64,000 nt of DNA from Dreissena polymorpha. Lineage: Eukaryota; Mollusca; Bivalvia; Myida; Dreissenidae. Both the position numbers and the translations under genes were made by a program. Positions 34,197 through 45,858 of this stretch are shown one piece after another; the stretch's first letter is position 1; each line of letters starts with the position of its first letter. The notes under the pieces were generated by a model. It worked only from the letters and a program-made list of their open reading frames with translations, was not told the origin of the DNA and did not search any database. The stretch spans positions 98,127,085 to 98,191,084 of the forward strand of contig NC_068362.1 in the NCBI RefSeq assembly GCF_020536995.1, in the 5' to 3' direction.

Positions 34197-37100
34197 CTTT
34201 CTCACTGAGACACCGGGTAAATTCGTTTATTCTGTAATAATGGGAGTATCCTTGTAGATGTTGATGTAATGAGTATTGTCGTTCTTTTCAGGGTTCATTT
34301 ATCTTCGAACATTATAATTCTATTTCTACTATGTCAATTTATCATGCTAATGTGAAGCTGTAAAATACGTAGGGACATCTGGTACATGACTTACTGAAAG
34401 CCTTAGCTGTGTTCATTGTAATGAGTACGAGTGACAAATAATAAAATTAACACACATATATCTGTATAAATATTTGTTTTTCAAACATTATTTACCCCCG
34501 TTGCTGTCAAACGTAATTTCTTTTTTATGATGTCGATCGTTTATTGTCGTAACATTAAATCATAATACGGAATGACGTCTTTTTTCGGCGTAAGCTGCAT
34601 AAGCCAGCTTTTCACCCTGACTTGACCTTTGTAAGTGTCCAATAAAATTCAAATAAAATTTCCCGCGGCTAGGTACGAATGAATACACTTCATTTATTCC
34701 ATTGGCTGATTTGAGTATACCACCAGAACATTGGAAACATATCCGCGTCTTTGTACCACTGTTTTACTGTATGAAACAATTTTATCTCTAATGAAAAGGC
34801 TTAATAGATAGAACAGTTTTACACTCAATTCTCGACATCAATACAGTTTGTGCGTACACCTTTTATTTTCAGAGTATGACCAGCGCAAAAGCGTTTATAC
34901 TTAAAAGGCTATGTTCTCATATTTAGTACTTACTTCCATATTCCTGTCAACATGTTAACATGTAAAAGTATAAAGAGCAGTGGAAGCGAGGCCTCACTTT
35001 AAAGAATTGCATTTCAACCCGCGAGGTTTCGGGTCAAGTCGCGGACATTCAGAGTTTATATACAGGTCATCACCGGAGTTCGCGGTCAGTAAAATAATCG
35101 TTATATAATAAAGACGCTATCCGTGAACTAGGTTACCTGGAATTTTCTTTAGACCAGAAATATGTTAAAAGAAGATATTCAGCAATATAATTATGGTATG
35201 TCAATAATAGATTCTTAATGTGTTTTCAACAATACAATGATAAATATTATTTTTAATAAATTTAACAATAATTATTCCACCATATTGCCTAATGTACTTA
35301 AGTTATATTATGAGCATGTAACAGTTTATAGGTGTCTATCGCAACCGTTGATTATTTTTGATGTTTCTACTTCATATACACTTATAGTAATTAATGCAGC
35401 ATCAACATACTAAAACAATATACCAGAAAGAGAAAAATAATGCATTTGAATATTAACCGTACTTTCGTTTGACAACTGATCATGCGTTTACGAGGTGAAC
35501 CTAAATTTAGTTTGAGTGCAGATTTGTTTATACGAAACAAAGACACAATATTGTTTTACGGATCATTTCGGCTTACAGGATGGGTGGGTCACGTAAGAAT
35601 ATCGAATATAAAATATATTTTTATAAACAACTGGTAGCAAGGTGAGTTGCAGATAATTGATCAGTAACCACATTTTAACTAACTATTTTGACCTGTTAAT
35701 TCTTTTCAGCTCAATTCGACAGTGCAAAATGCCCATAATATCACTTTAAGCATGAGCACGATGATTCTCGATACTGTTAATAATCGATCAAATAGCAATG
35801 CCCGACAGACCACTAAAACAGGTTTGTTCTCGTGTGGCCGGTTGACTCATATGTTTAAATTTCACTTCCATTCTTCTTTTGGTTTTCTGTTTTGTATCTA
35901 TAGGTTTATGACCAGCAATATGTTATAATGTAAAATAAGCCGCGAAAACTCCCCGTAACATCCCGTACTGCGTGTGATGCAGCTAAGAACTGCACAGAAA
36001 AAGACATTCGCTATCCTTGATCTCATTCATTAAACTATTTACGCCGTATATCTTTTTTAAAGATATTTCTTGTAATTAACTGATACACGCTAAATACATT
36101 ACTTTTTTTTTACGTAAATTTAATAATTATTAAATACTTAAATAAATTAATCGGGCTTGTATCTTTACGGTGTAAATTGCAAATTGGACATGATTTTATA
36201 TTTGACCATATGTCACATATCTAATTTAAGCAACTGTTAAGTACATCGGCGTTAATTATTCATCCAAATGACTGCTTAATACTACCAGAAAGAGGAGACA
36301 TGGTGGCATCTATCGTGTTAAATGACACTGTCTGGACCACCCAGTGTGGTTTATGACACCTTCTTGTCAGTTAAGTTTGGACAATATTTGATCAAAACGA
36401 GATAATCGGATTATGCAAAACAAAGGGGCAATTAAACGCCAGAATACAAAAGCTTACACGATTTTAAGACTGATGCAAACAATCAAATGAAAAATATTGC
36501 ATTTAATTTAATTAAGTGTTTATTTAAGGTGTCAAAGTGTTTTATAAAGCAACTGTATATTCAATTATTTCGGCATTAAAAATTTGGCTTAAATGACTGC
36601 TCAGTATCATAAGAGATGACATAGAGGTATCATAAATTGTGTTTAATGACCACATGTGGTTTATGCAGAGCCCCAAGTATAGGTCCCCAGCTAGCTTTAT
36701 GACACCGTGTTTTCTTTGTCTGGACAGTATCCGATCATAACGAGATAATCGGTTTGTGATGAAGAAAGGGGCATTCAAATGCCTAACATGCGGAAACAAA
36801 GTGTTGAAATTGGTGTGAATTAAATAAAAACAATAACATTTATCCTGAGAATTTATTTAATACGTAACAAGGTAATAAGGTAACAAATATAGAGGTTCAA
36901 ATCAGCTATACTATATGTTGCATATATTTAAAATTTATTGGTTGTTTGTTTTCATCCTTATTTGTGTTCGTTCATTAAATTAAATTTATTATGAAAGAAT
37001 TTCTATTTCTGGGTATTTTTATTCTAAAAAATGCTCGCGAAGATGTGCTTTAACTTAAGTAAATTGCGAGCAGTGTTAAATATTTCAATGCAAATAAAAT

Positions 37101-37990
37101 GGCGACAGCGCTTTTGTTTTCACCGTCGTCAAGGGGCATGTAACTCTAACTGACGCAAGTGCCCGGATGTTGCGATAAGGTCAATTTGACCCTTACTGTA
37201 GTCAATTCAAATTTATGCAAAACAAATCATCCGATTTTATTGGTTTATACGTTATCTTGTTGCTTATTAATTCCTCTTTCAAAAAAATATAACTTTTAGT
37301 ATATTTACGTTGTTATTAATGGATGTATAGCGAGTTAAACACGAGAAATACACATTTTATGTTTTACCCACGCGCGTTTAACCTTGTCGATACTTTGTTA
37401 CGTAACCAGTAGCTATCGATTAGTAGAAACGAAAGTAGCTCGCGGTCATAACGCTCCGAACTGATGCTACGGTCTTGGCGATTATGCTTTTGTTTAGCTG
37501 TAGGTGGATGGTCCACGGCCGTCCACAAGCTCAAATGACCATATATGGAGAAAAAGGCGGGACCAAACCAAATAGGCTTGCAATGCGCATGCCCGAGCAA
37601 AACCGATTGTAAGCCATGTTGAATTGTTAGCGTGAAAAGAAATATTGGATATTTTAATATGATGAGTATTCTAGGTAGAGAATATGGATAGTATTACCAT
37701 TATTAGTATTACGTCAACATTAACTCAACAATTGTATTGTTGACATGAAGAAAAAGCTATTTCGAGGTTGTTTTGACCATTGATTGCTAAGTAGGTCAAA
37801 CTCAAAGTTTTAACTTTTAATTTTATTGATATTTTATTTAGTTAAGGAATCTTCGAGTAATAGTTAAAAAAAATCTTTCGCATTCTAATTCTATAGCTAA
37901 ATCATGTGTTGTTGCTATATTATAAACTTTCGTGCATGAGCCATTTAAATCCGTTCGCATTACTTTTTTAGTTGTTTCCCCTGGAAAATT

Positions 37991-38089
37991 CGTCGAGTCA
38001 GTATCGTATGGGCAATTTGGCAACGATATAAGGAAACAAAAAAATTGCCGTAAAGAGACTGATACCGAAAGTTGGTCGTAGTTTTCAAG
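37991..38089 (+). promoter_or_regulatory. 5' region of the CaRF-like gene
   Basis: The stretch from CGTCGAGTCAGTATCGTATG to the start codon is repeated with changes at 41233-41330, ahead of the decayed first-exon copy. The start-codon context TTTTCAAGATGGCGTCTG resembles the CAAGATGGCGGC YY1 element that marks many animal transcription starts. Confidence 0.45.
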
Positions 38090-38235
38090 ATGGCGTCTGT
38101 AAATCTCCACGCGAGAAATCGTAACGAAGACAAAATAATGTTATTTTATTGTTTTGACGATGCAAAAGCTTACATAAAAAGAAATGAAATTGATACGAAT
38201 AACCTACATAATTGGTTACAGCACAAAAACCTTTG
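38090..38235 (+). CDS. CaRF-like (ALS2CR8-domain) gene, first coding exon
   Basis: The ATG opens a 49-codon frame: MASVNLHARNRNEDK, then MLFYCFDDAKAYIKRN and LHNWLQHKNLW. A hydrophobic stretch followed by F.DAK.Y is typical of the N-terminal segment of calcium-responsive transcription factor-like proteins. A donor CTTTG|gtaatt at 38235/38236 precedes the in-frame stop and would leave phase 2. The next recognised exon (42849) expects phase 1, so a connecting exon or another splice site is still missing. A diverged copy of this exon lies at 41331. A 2.7 kb transposon separates the two copies. Confidence 0.5.
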
Positions 38236-38404
38236 GTAATTCAGGTAAATTCATTTTATTATTTTGTTCATATATCTAAACGTAATGATTTCTGTTGAAA
38301 GAAGCATAAATTAATAATTCTTCAAAGTTTAATTGATTGTTGTGGTTGTAACCAGCTGGCGTTTGAAAGAAACTCAAACATATTTTAATGAAAAGAGAAA
38401 AGAG

Positions 38405-41109
38405 TAGCAATAACCACGCACCTGCTATGCAAATTATTGCGCAATCGGTGTTCAGGCAAAAAGTTGACCGAAAAATGTAGGGTGTTTTTAACGCTTCACT
38501 ACGAGCATGAAAGAAGTAATCCAAATGAAAAATTTGCATATGTGGGAGGAGATATGTCCAAATAAGCAGTATCTGACCTTGCCATGACCGGAAAATAAAA
38601 AATCATTGCTCAAAAGTGAAAGTAAAAAATTCGAAGGCCAATATTTTGCAGAAAGAAGGCAGATTCACTTGAAATTTAGCTTTTAATAAATCAATTATTG
38701 TGTTTTTTAATAAATTCTAACCATTTGAATCAGGTATATGCGCGTGAAATAATATATATTTATTTATTTCCAACACCACTATTCCTGTGCAGTAGAGTTA
38801 CTCCCCTTTACGCGGAATTATTACATTGTTGTTACGGTGAATTCGGGAGCGATCTTTTGAGCAGTTTTACGGATATCGGTACGATAAACACAGTATTTGT
38901 TTGGCAGGAAGAGAAATCGTCTCATTTGGTATCGATGCAGGTATGAATTCACTTAAATCACCTAAATTATTGTGTTAATTATGTCAAAGAAAATCTGTTC
39001 CAGATCGTACCCGCGCCATGTCGTACCGGACTTGTCTTCATTTGTAACAAATGTAAAATATAACTTCTGTGATTGATCATAATCATAAACTTAAAAGCTA
39101 AGGTACGTTATTAGTTTTAAGTTGATTATACATTTAGGGAGCATTATAATTCGCACACCATCTCATTATTAGTTTTGTTAACGTGTTAAAACTGCTATAA
39201 TTAATTTCAGTTCTTATTTCATTTACAATATTAATATACAAAAAATAAATGGATATTATTATATATAAAGGTTAGGTTCTAGAATTAACCTTTGCAAAAT
39301 TGAGGATGCAATGCTAAGACTCGGTTATTATGTGTCGCAGGTTTTGTGCATACCGGTATTGAAATTCTATTTTATTTACTTGTTATTTTATAGAGAACAT
39401 GACTGACAAAGATCTATTGGACAGTGATTATGATGGGATTTCACAAATACATGAGCACAGTTACATTGTGGTAAGTAACATTTTAAGCAGTTGCATGTTG
39501 AAGACATTGAATTTGATGGTTAACAATTATATCCTGAATTAAAACTTAATTATTTAATAATACAGAATATACACATGCCCCTACTGTAAGAAATAATATT
39601 ATTGTTGGAAATGTACTTTGTAAGTATGATGACAAAAATATGAATGTGTCTGTTCATTTGCATAGATATCGGACTCTGACGAGACACAACCACCTTCACC
39701 TTTTGGTTGACAGGAATATTCCAGTGAAAGATCAGTTGTTCAACAGCCTTTTTGACAAACAGTATGTGTGGCTGCATCTTATTATTAATTTTAATATTAC
39801 TATTAAAATTAAATTGGAAATTACTTCAGTTGGCAAAGGAATTCCAGTTATTTCATCATATGGCGCTACATTAAAAAGATGACTTAAATGGATGAAATAT
39901 TAAATGCCCTTACAATTGGCTAATTTTGATCTCAGCATGATTTTTTAGCAAACTTTGAAAAAAGAAACATTGAATCAGTAAAAGCTTGTAGAAAACATTT
40001 GCGGTTAAATGTTCTGTTCTTTCAGTTTGTCAGTATCACTTAATTAATATTTGCATGCAGTGCACTATTATATTTCAGCATCTTTGGAGTTCCTTTCATG
40101 AAGAAAACAAGCTCTTAATTAATGTATCGACAATGATTTACTAAATCCAAGAAGTTGTTTAAAGATATTGAGCTGTTACATACATTCGCCTATTATGAGT
40201 TCGAAACTTCTTACAGTAATTATTATAATATTTTTTTAATTATTTTATTATATGTTTATCTTTTTTTGAATAGGTGTGTGTTAAACTATTCTAACAAATA
40301 GTGTTTCTGTTTCATCTTACAAAAGTATATAAGATTTAATTTAGCAATGCATTGTCGATCTTTTAGAATTCCTGGTGCTGCCATTCCTAATCAACCGACA
40401 TATCAGAATTTTGGATAAGAATTCAGATTACTGGCTGCATATTCAACCGTAAGTGTTTTTCCTGTTCAATTTAACTGCTAATTCATAAATAAAACTTTGT
40501 TTAAGAGAAATAATATTACTTAGAAAATGTTCTTAAATACCAGGTTGTATCACATTTGTATTGGGTGGGTGGGGCAGTTGTACATGTTTTGGATAATGTT
40601 TTTTTTTTAAATACTAACCAAATAAGTTTTTGTTTTTTGAACATTTATTCTTGTTTTGTTGTACATTATTTCAACTGTGATATTGAATCACATGCACATT
40701 TGCAATTTAGAAAAATCAACTTTGTATTGTCTATTTCAGGAATTTTTGGGTCCTGGGTTGGTGGGGGGTAACGTGTTTCAGACCAGAATCCTGCCGGACC
40801 ATCCAATTGCAAGGACATCTAACATAGCTGAAATGTATCTGTAATGAATTATTAAAAGTTTGGATAAAAAATGTGTTCTTAAATCATTATTTTAAACAAA
40901 TTATACACCCAGGTTGACTATTTTGAAAAAATGAAAAATGACAATTTTTACACATGGGATTTTTCAATGTTTCCGCATTCACTAACATTACTTTAGACAA
41001 TGTAAGATAGACAAACCATACATATTTGGAAATGGTTTACTAATATCTATCAGAAAATGTATAATTTTACTGGGTTTATGTCAATTTTCAAAATCAGTGG
41101 TTATTGCTA
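38405..41109 (+). mobile_element. 2.7 kb TIR transposon, copy 1, 7-bp target duplication
   Basis: The ends TAGCAATAACCAC and GTGGTTATTGCTA form 13-bp perfect inverted repeats, flanked by AAAAGAG (38398-38404 and 41110-41116). The 2705-bp body is almost identical to the reverse complement of 51038-53739. No long transposase frame exists. Exon-like open pieces with good splice sites do: an ATG exon 39399-39470 (MTDKDLLDSDYDGISQ..., donor gtaagt), an open stretch 39566-39761 (RYRTLTRHNHLHLLVDRN, donor gtatgt), and 40741-40844 (GPGLVGGNVFQTR, stop, then ATTAAAAG). It may be a non-autonomous carrier of a captured small gene or an autonomous element with a many-exon gene. The superfamily is unassigned; 7-bp duplications are uncommon. 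It sits in an intron of the CaRF-like gene. Confidence 0.85.
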
Positions 41110-41232
41110 AAAAGAGAGACATGTTAATCTATAAAAAATAGTTGGTTTGAAAGAAACACATTTAGCTTTCCTTTTTGTTTTCCTTACAATATTGACACTG
41201 GGACCATTGACACGACCGTTTAGTAGACCTTC

Positions 41233-41480
41233 GTCGAGTCAGTATTGTAAGGACAATTTGGCAACATGGTTAGGAAACAAAAATTTTGCTGTAAAGATAC
41301 TGCTACCGCATGTTTGTCAAAGTTTTCAAGATGTCGTCTGCCAATCGTCACACGAGAAATCACAATGAAGACAAGATACTTTTATTTAATTGTTTTAACG
41401 ATGCAAAAGCACAAATTTAAAAACATCAAATTGATAGTATAATCGTTAAATAATCGGTTATAGAACCAAAAAATTCGGCA
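41233..41480 (+). pseudogene. decayed duplicate of the CaRF-like first exon and promoter
   Basis: 41233-41480 matches 37991-38238 (CGTCGAGTCAGTAT, GGCAACATGGTTAGGAAACA, AAGTTTTCAAGATG). The copied frame MSSANRHTRNHNEDKI runs 29 codons to a stop, because a codon of the original has become TAA, and later parts carry small deletions. The copy is bounded by short direct repeats (TTTTGTTTTCCTTACAATAT at 41171 and 41488). Confidence 0.6.
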
Positions 41481-41532
41481 TTTCCATTTTTGTTTTCCTT
41501 ACAATATTGACACTACCGTTTTGTAGACCTGA

Positions 41533-42444
41533 CTAGAGTGAATATTATTAATGAAATTGTTGTCAAATATTATCAATTATAAGTTGAAGAGAAATACAAT
41601 TACCTTCCATTATTGTCATTTTGAATACATTGAATCGAGCTCTGATTATTTAACAAATTATCATTCAAGTACTTTTTAAATAAACACAGTAAACTTCTAA
41701 TGGAAAATAACAGTATCAACTGTTAGCAATTCAGCGTACATTGTTCTGCATGCACTTATTTTAATTTATTTATTATTAAGTAACAGCAGTGCAATCTGTA
41801 AATACTGTTCTGGATGCATGGATATTTATACCCAGGTGATGATGGCCATGTATTCACAGCCATGGCAACACAGGGGCATTAAGCAGCGTTTTCTCAGTAT
41901 TTGATTACTATGTTAATCACTTGAATTTGTACCAAAAAGCGTATGTCCTTCAAGATGAGCCATGTTAGAGCAAAATATTAAAAAAATTGTGAATATGTTA
42001 TTATTTTTTATTCACCATTTACTAAATTAATACTAAATTTACACTGGCACCTATAAATTCTGCCACACTCATATATTTCTTAAATGATGAAATGTTTGCA
42101 ATACACTATGGTATTAATTATTTTTATACAATAAGTTTGTAAAGACGTTATCAAATCTATTTAGCTTTTATGTGGCCTGAATATTTATCACAACGGGTAA
42201 GTAGAAAAAAGCATGCCTCACAGATAGCTTTTTACTTGCATTAATATTTTGACTTAAAAAAATGAAAGAATTTTTCCCCAATTGATAAAGTATTGTTCAT
42301 TCCCATATCCTGTCACAAAATTCCTTATTAATTGTCTTTCAAAAATCAAAAAAGTTTTAAAATGAAGACTTATAAAGGTGAAAACATTTGTACTTTCTCT
42401 TTTTTTAAGAACAATGTGATTCTATGTACCTTTATCAACTATTG
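41533..42444. other. CaRF-like gene intron, no feature seen
   Basis: AT-rich sequence without a recognisable exon. The phase-correcting exon needed between 38235 and 42849 may hide here, but I could not find it. Confidence 0.35.
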
Positions 42445-42726
42445 TAATGCCCCCAGTTTGAATGATCGGGGGTATATTGTTTTTGGCCTGTCTGTCTGTC
42501 ATTCTGTCCCAAAACTTTAACCTTGGTAACCTTGCGATAACTTTTGAAATATTAACTTATGAAATATTGAACATATCAACTTGATATTTGGCATGCACGT
42601 GTATCTTGTGGAGCTGCACATTTTGAGTGGTGAAAGGTCAAGGCCATCCTTTAAGGTCTAAGGTAAAACAAAAATCAAAGCGGCGCAATAGAGGGCATTG
42701 TGTTTCTGACAAACACATCTCTTGTT
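42445..42726 (+). repeat. pearl-like repeat, TATGCCCCC family
   Basis: It runs from TAATGCCCCCAGTTTGAATG with the GATCGGGGGTATATTG hairpin partner, through a CTGTCTGTC run and a core with TTGATATTTGGCATGCACG, to the end GAGGGCATTGTGTTTCTGAC, CATCTCTTGTT. It is intronic in the CaRF-like gene. Confidence 0.7.
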
Positions 42727-42848
42727 CCTATTAAATGAATGAATTCATGATATGGATTTTTTGTTTAATTTCAATTTTTTGTGTTTTTTATATAAAGTGT
42801 ATACATAAGCAGAAAATAAAAAAAATCTGTTTTGATGAATAATTTCAG

Positions 42849-43003
42849 TTTTTACTTCATCCTCCCATAAGGTTTGTTGGGTCCATGGGGTGAACCCTTA
42901 TATGTATGTGAGCCTTGGACATCAGGTTCTGAAATGCCACCATGGTACAGACAAGAATAAGAAGAGAAAACTGGAAAAGGAGAAGGTATTGGACAGAAAA
43001 ATG
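42849..43003 (+). CDS. CaRF-like gene, exon 2 (HG..DK zinc-binding-like block)
   Basis: The exon follows TTTCAG. After two bases it reads FTSSSHKVCWVHGVNPYMYV, SLGHQVLKCHHGTDKNKKRK and LEKEKVLDRKM, then donor gtaacc; an earlier donor at 42986 (gtattg) keeps the same phase. The pattern W.H......VG/SLG...L.C.HG.DK..K.K is the hallmark of the ALS2CR8 domain (Pfam PF15299) found in calcium-responsive transcription factor and many related mollusc proteins. CaRF binds DNA at calcium-response elements in neurons; the role of the mollusc relatives is not known. The following exons at 43993, 44412 and 45859 all join in phase 0 and carry the next blocks of the same domain in order. Confidence 0.7.
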
Positions 43004-43031
43004 GTAACCTTCCCCTCCATGTTGTCATTGA

Positions 43032-43390
43032 TTTTTAGCTCGGCTGTTTTCGAAGAAAACCCGAGGTATTGTCATAGCCAGCTTGTCGTGTCGTGTCGGT
43101 CGTCGTGTCATTGGCCGTCCGCGTCATGCTAAAACCTTAACATTTTGTCATTGGCTCTAAAATCAAAGTGCTTCAACCTACAACTTTGAAACTTCATATG
43201 CAGCTGCACCTTGATGAGTTCTACATGTCACACGCATTTTGGGGTTACTAGGTCAAAGGTCAAGGTCACTGCGACCTCTTAAAAAAACACAAAAAAATCT
43301 GACAAGCTTTCATGTATTTAAAACTGCACCCGCAGCTGAGCGTGGCACCTTTTATGCGGTGCTCTTTTTAGCTTACCTGAGCTCCTTGTT
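43032..43390 (+). repeat. pearl-like repeat (AGCTCGGCTG family)
   Basis: It starts TTTTTAGCTCGGCTGTTTTC with a hairpin to GAAAACCCGAGG, then a GTCGTGTCGTGTCGGTCG run. One core holds AGGTCAAAGGTCAAGGTCAC. It ends TGCACCCGCAGCTGAGCG, GCGGTGCTC and CTCCTTGTT. It is intronic. Confidence 0.6.
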
Positions 43391-43992
43391 AGTATGCAGA
43401 ATCTTTATTTTCATAAACAATACAATAGCAATGTCTCATATAAATCAGTCTTTACTGAATTGGAAAGCATTGTATTTAATAACAATTTTGTTAAAAAATA
43501 GGATCCAGATGAATCAGCTAAATGTACAAGAATCTTTTATATATAAACTTTGAAACATCAATTTAGCGCATCCTGTAAGCCATTTAATGCAAAAATAAAC
43601 AATGTACATGTAATGATGGACACAGGATTTTAAAAATGTTCTTAAAATGGTGTTGATTTCAGTGCAAAACAAAATTTTTTGTTCTTATTGTCTTGATGAA
43701 TGCTCAGATAAAAATATAAGATTTATTTCTTTGGACTTGGTAAAATGCCAACATTGATCAGATCATTCCATGAAGAGTAAAATGTTTACCCTTTTGTTTT
43801 ATACTGACTAATATTATGACATAGCCTTGCAGTATCTGTTCTTAAACAAATTTGGTCCAAATAGTTGTCAAAACTCAACACTGTGTGATATCAGATAAAA
43901 TATGCATTTTCATGTACATAAAGTTGTAAAGATATTAACATACTTTTCAGACAAAGACAGTTAGCAGTGAGCAACATTCATATGCTAAATAG

Positions 43993-44082
43993 AAAACAAG
44001 GCATGCAGTGCAGCTCTCCAAAAAATTGGACTGTCCTGCTTCTATCATTCTGAAGGAAGTGTTGATATTCACCCCTGAAGAG
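43993..44082 (+). CDS. CaRF-like gene, exon 3 (CPA..LKE block)
   Basis: It reads KTRHAVQLSKKLDCPASIIL and KEVLIFTPEE in phase 0 at both ends. KK.DCPA.I.LKE...F is the conserved second block of the ALS2CR8 domain. I placed the start after CTAAATAG (AG at 43991-43992), because the alternative TTTTCAG acceptor at 43954 would read into a stop. The donor gttgga is weak, so the exact end is uncertain. Confidence 0.6.
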
Positions 44083-44411
44083 GTTGGATGTGTTGTTTTT
44101 CTTTTATTAAATTTACCCACAAGCAGGACAATTACTGTACATTACATTGTTTTATTGCAATCATAACACTTAAGAAATCTTACTATTGCACCAATGCTCA
44201 AAATCCACTGGTTATATCATCAATTTCTTCTGATTCATACAAATTGTACTTTTGTATTGTGTTTGCCTCATTTTTATTGTTTTTACCTCTGTAAAAGTGT
44301 GATAAGCAAAATATGATGACAATTAAATTAAACATCTTCATCCAATCATTTTTTGCTATTGTTGGTTTTAAGCACTGTTTAGGTTGTCAACATTATGTCA
44401 TTTAATACAAG

Positions 44412-44537
44412 GGTTCATCAAGCGAGCTGGACAAAAAAATGGCTGCTTCTAATGTGAGGAGTGATCTGAGTAAAGGCATCAAGAAGATAATGGTGGTGTT
44501 TCCTAACATCGAACACAAGTACCATACAAGTGGAGAG
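44412..44537 (+). CDS. CaRF-like gene, exon 4 (FPNIEHKYH block)
   Basis: The exon has 42 codons, acceptor TACAAG, donor GAG|gtactg, phase 0 at both ends. It reads GSSSELDKKMAASNVRSDL, SKGIKKIMVVFPNIEHKYHT and SGE. The FP...H.YH..GE stretch precedes the helical block in this family. It follows exon 3 directly in the protein. Confidence 0.65.
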
Positions 44538-45169
44538 GTACTGATATGTAAAGTAACACTCTGTAAAGTTAAATTTCTGTTGATTCATTTGCTGTAACAT
44601 GTGATCAAAATTGTCAACAGTTGCCCCATCATGGGGATTTCTTGTTTACCTGGCACGTAATAATTTTAAAAAATGTAAAAATCTTTTGAATTTGATTTTT
44701 TTGCATATGTTTAAAACCAAATCTAAAGACTTTGCTTTATAGCTATTTTTACCAGTGTTAACTAAAAGATGAATAGGATTATGCAGAATATTTAAAAATG
44801 TCATCAGACTGCTCCAGCTTTAAACCTGATTTGTTTGGCAGCACTCTGTACCTTTACATTATCCTAGATCTTTCCTTAAAAGATGATGTGTATAATAAAA
44901 TAACTTACAATTAATTTTCTCTAAATGCTTGAGTTTTGATAGTTGTTATTTGACATCAAATAATAAAACTAAAGATTGTTAAAAGCATGCTCCTGGAATC
45001 GAAGGTAGCCACACGCCAGTGGTCGAATGATTTATATGGACTTTTATTAAAAATGACTGTTTAAAGACTTTCTTAAGAAGTCAAGTTTTGCAATAATTAA
45101 GATAATAATAACGAAATAATGAGGAGAAGAAGGACATAAAGATTATGCCCTGGTTTCCATTATAATTTC

Positions 45170-45605
45170 TTTATTATTCCCTGCCGAAAGGCATAGGTAT
45201 ATTGAACTTGCAGTTGTCATTACGTTTGTGTGTGTGTATGTCCATCTTCGCAATCAGCATATTGCAATATGTCAACTAGTAAATTACCTAGGTTGATGAA
45301 ATTTGGTATGTTGAAAGAGGGACAAAAAGTTGAATGTACAATTTCCTTCATTTTTTTTTTGCCTCCAGCCCAAATTATTGTTGCTGAGTTTAAAGAAATG
45401 ATTGGAAACTAAAAGCGTGCTGACTCAAAAAGTACGTAAGCAGAGTTGATAAAGTTTGGAGGGCATAAATGGCCGTATTGGGAATATGCACTTCATGTCA
45501 ATTTCTTTAATATGGTTCAAATTGCTGATTGCTATGGTTATATAAATACAATGCAGCAAATATCCACTAGGGGGCTGCTGTTTTGTCTGTTAACAAGCTC
45601 TTGTT
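45170..45605 (+). repeat. pearl-like repeat (CCTGCCGAAAGGCATAGG family)
   Basis: It has a start hairpin CCTGCCGAAAGGCATAGG, then GTGTGTGTGTATGTCCATC, a core with GTTGATGAAATTTGGTATG and the end GGGGGCTGCTG, CAAGCTCTTGTT. It is intronic in the CaRF-like gene. Confidence 0.55.
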
Positions 45606-45858
45606 AATTTAAGATTCAAATTTTACTGATTATCTTACATGTAACTAATCAACAACAACGCAACCTGGGGTCACACTGTCTGTCAGACACTGAGACATCT
45701 ACATCTTTTCATTTGACACCTCTTTATAATAATGTATTTATATTAGCTTGAAGATCTGTATTAAAATGCAGATGATCGTACATTGGGGTGATAATGTTTG
45801 CAAAGTGCATGTTTATATTAATTGCTGCTATTTAAATTTCTTATTGAATCTTCAACAG

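Larger units (their letters stand above)
33850..37200. other. region with imperfect inverted ends around a decayed gene start
   Basis: ATTGACCTTATCGC followed about 32 bases on by GACGGTGAAAACAA (33854-33913) recurs in reverse complement at about 37110-37196. The word CCCCTTGAC/CCCTTAGC also lies between them in both. This is compatible with a 3.3 kb element with imperfect terminal repeats, but I could not find a target duplication. Inside are the ORF at 34029, AT-rich DNA, and a worn tandem duplication (36260-36520 with 36580-36850, sharing TGTGGTTTATG and ACGAGATAATCGG). Confidence 0.35.

Noticed and set aside
40556-40844. Single-exon frames of 62-71 residues in the 2.7 kb transposon
   Set aside because: As single frames they run through intron-like T-rich DNA; only the part after the acceptor at 40740 looks exon-like.
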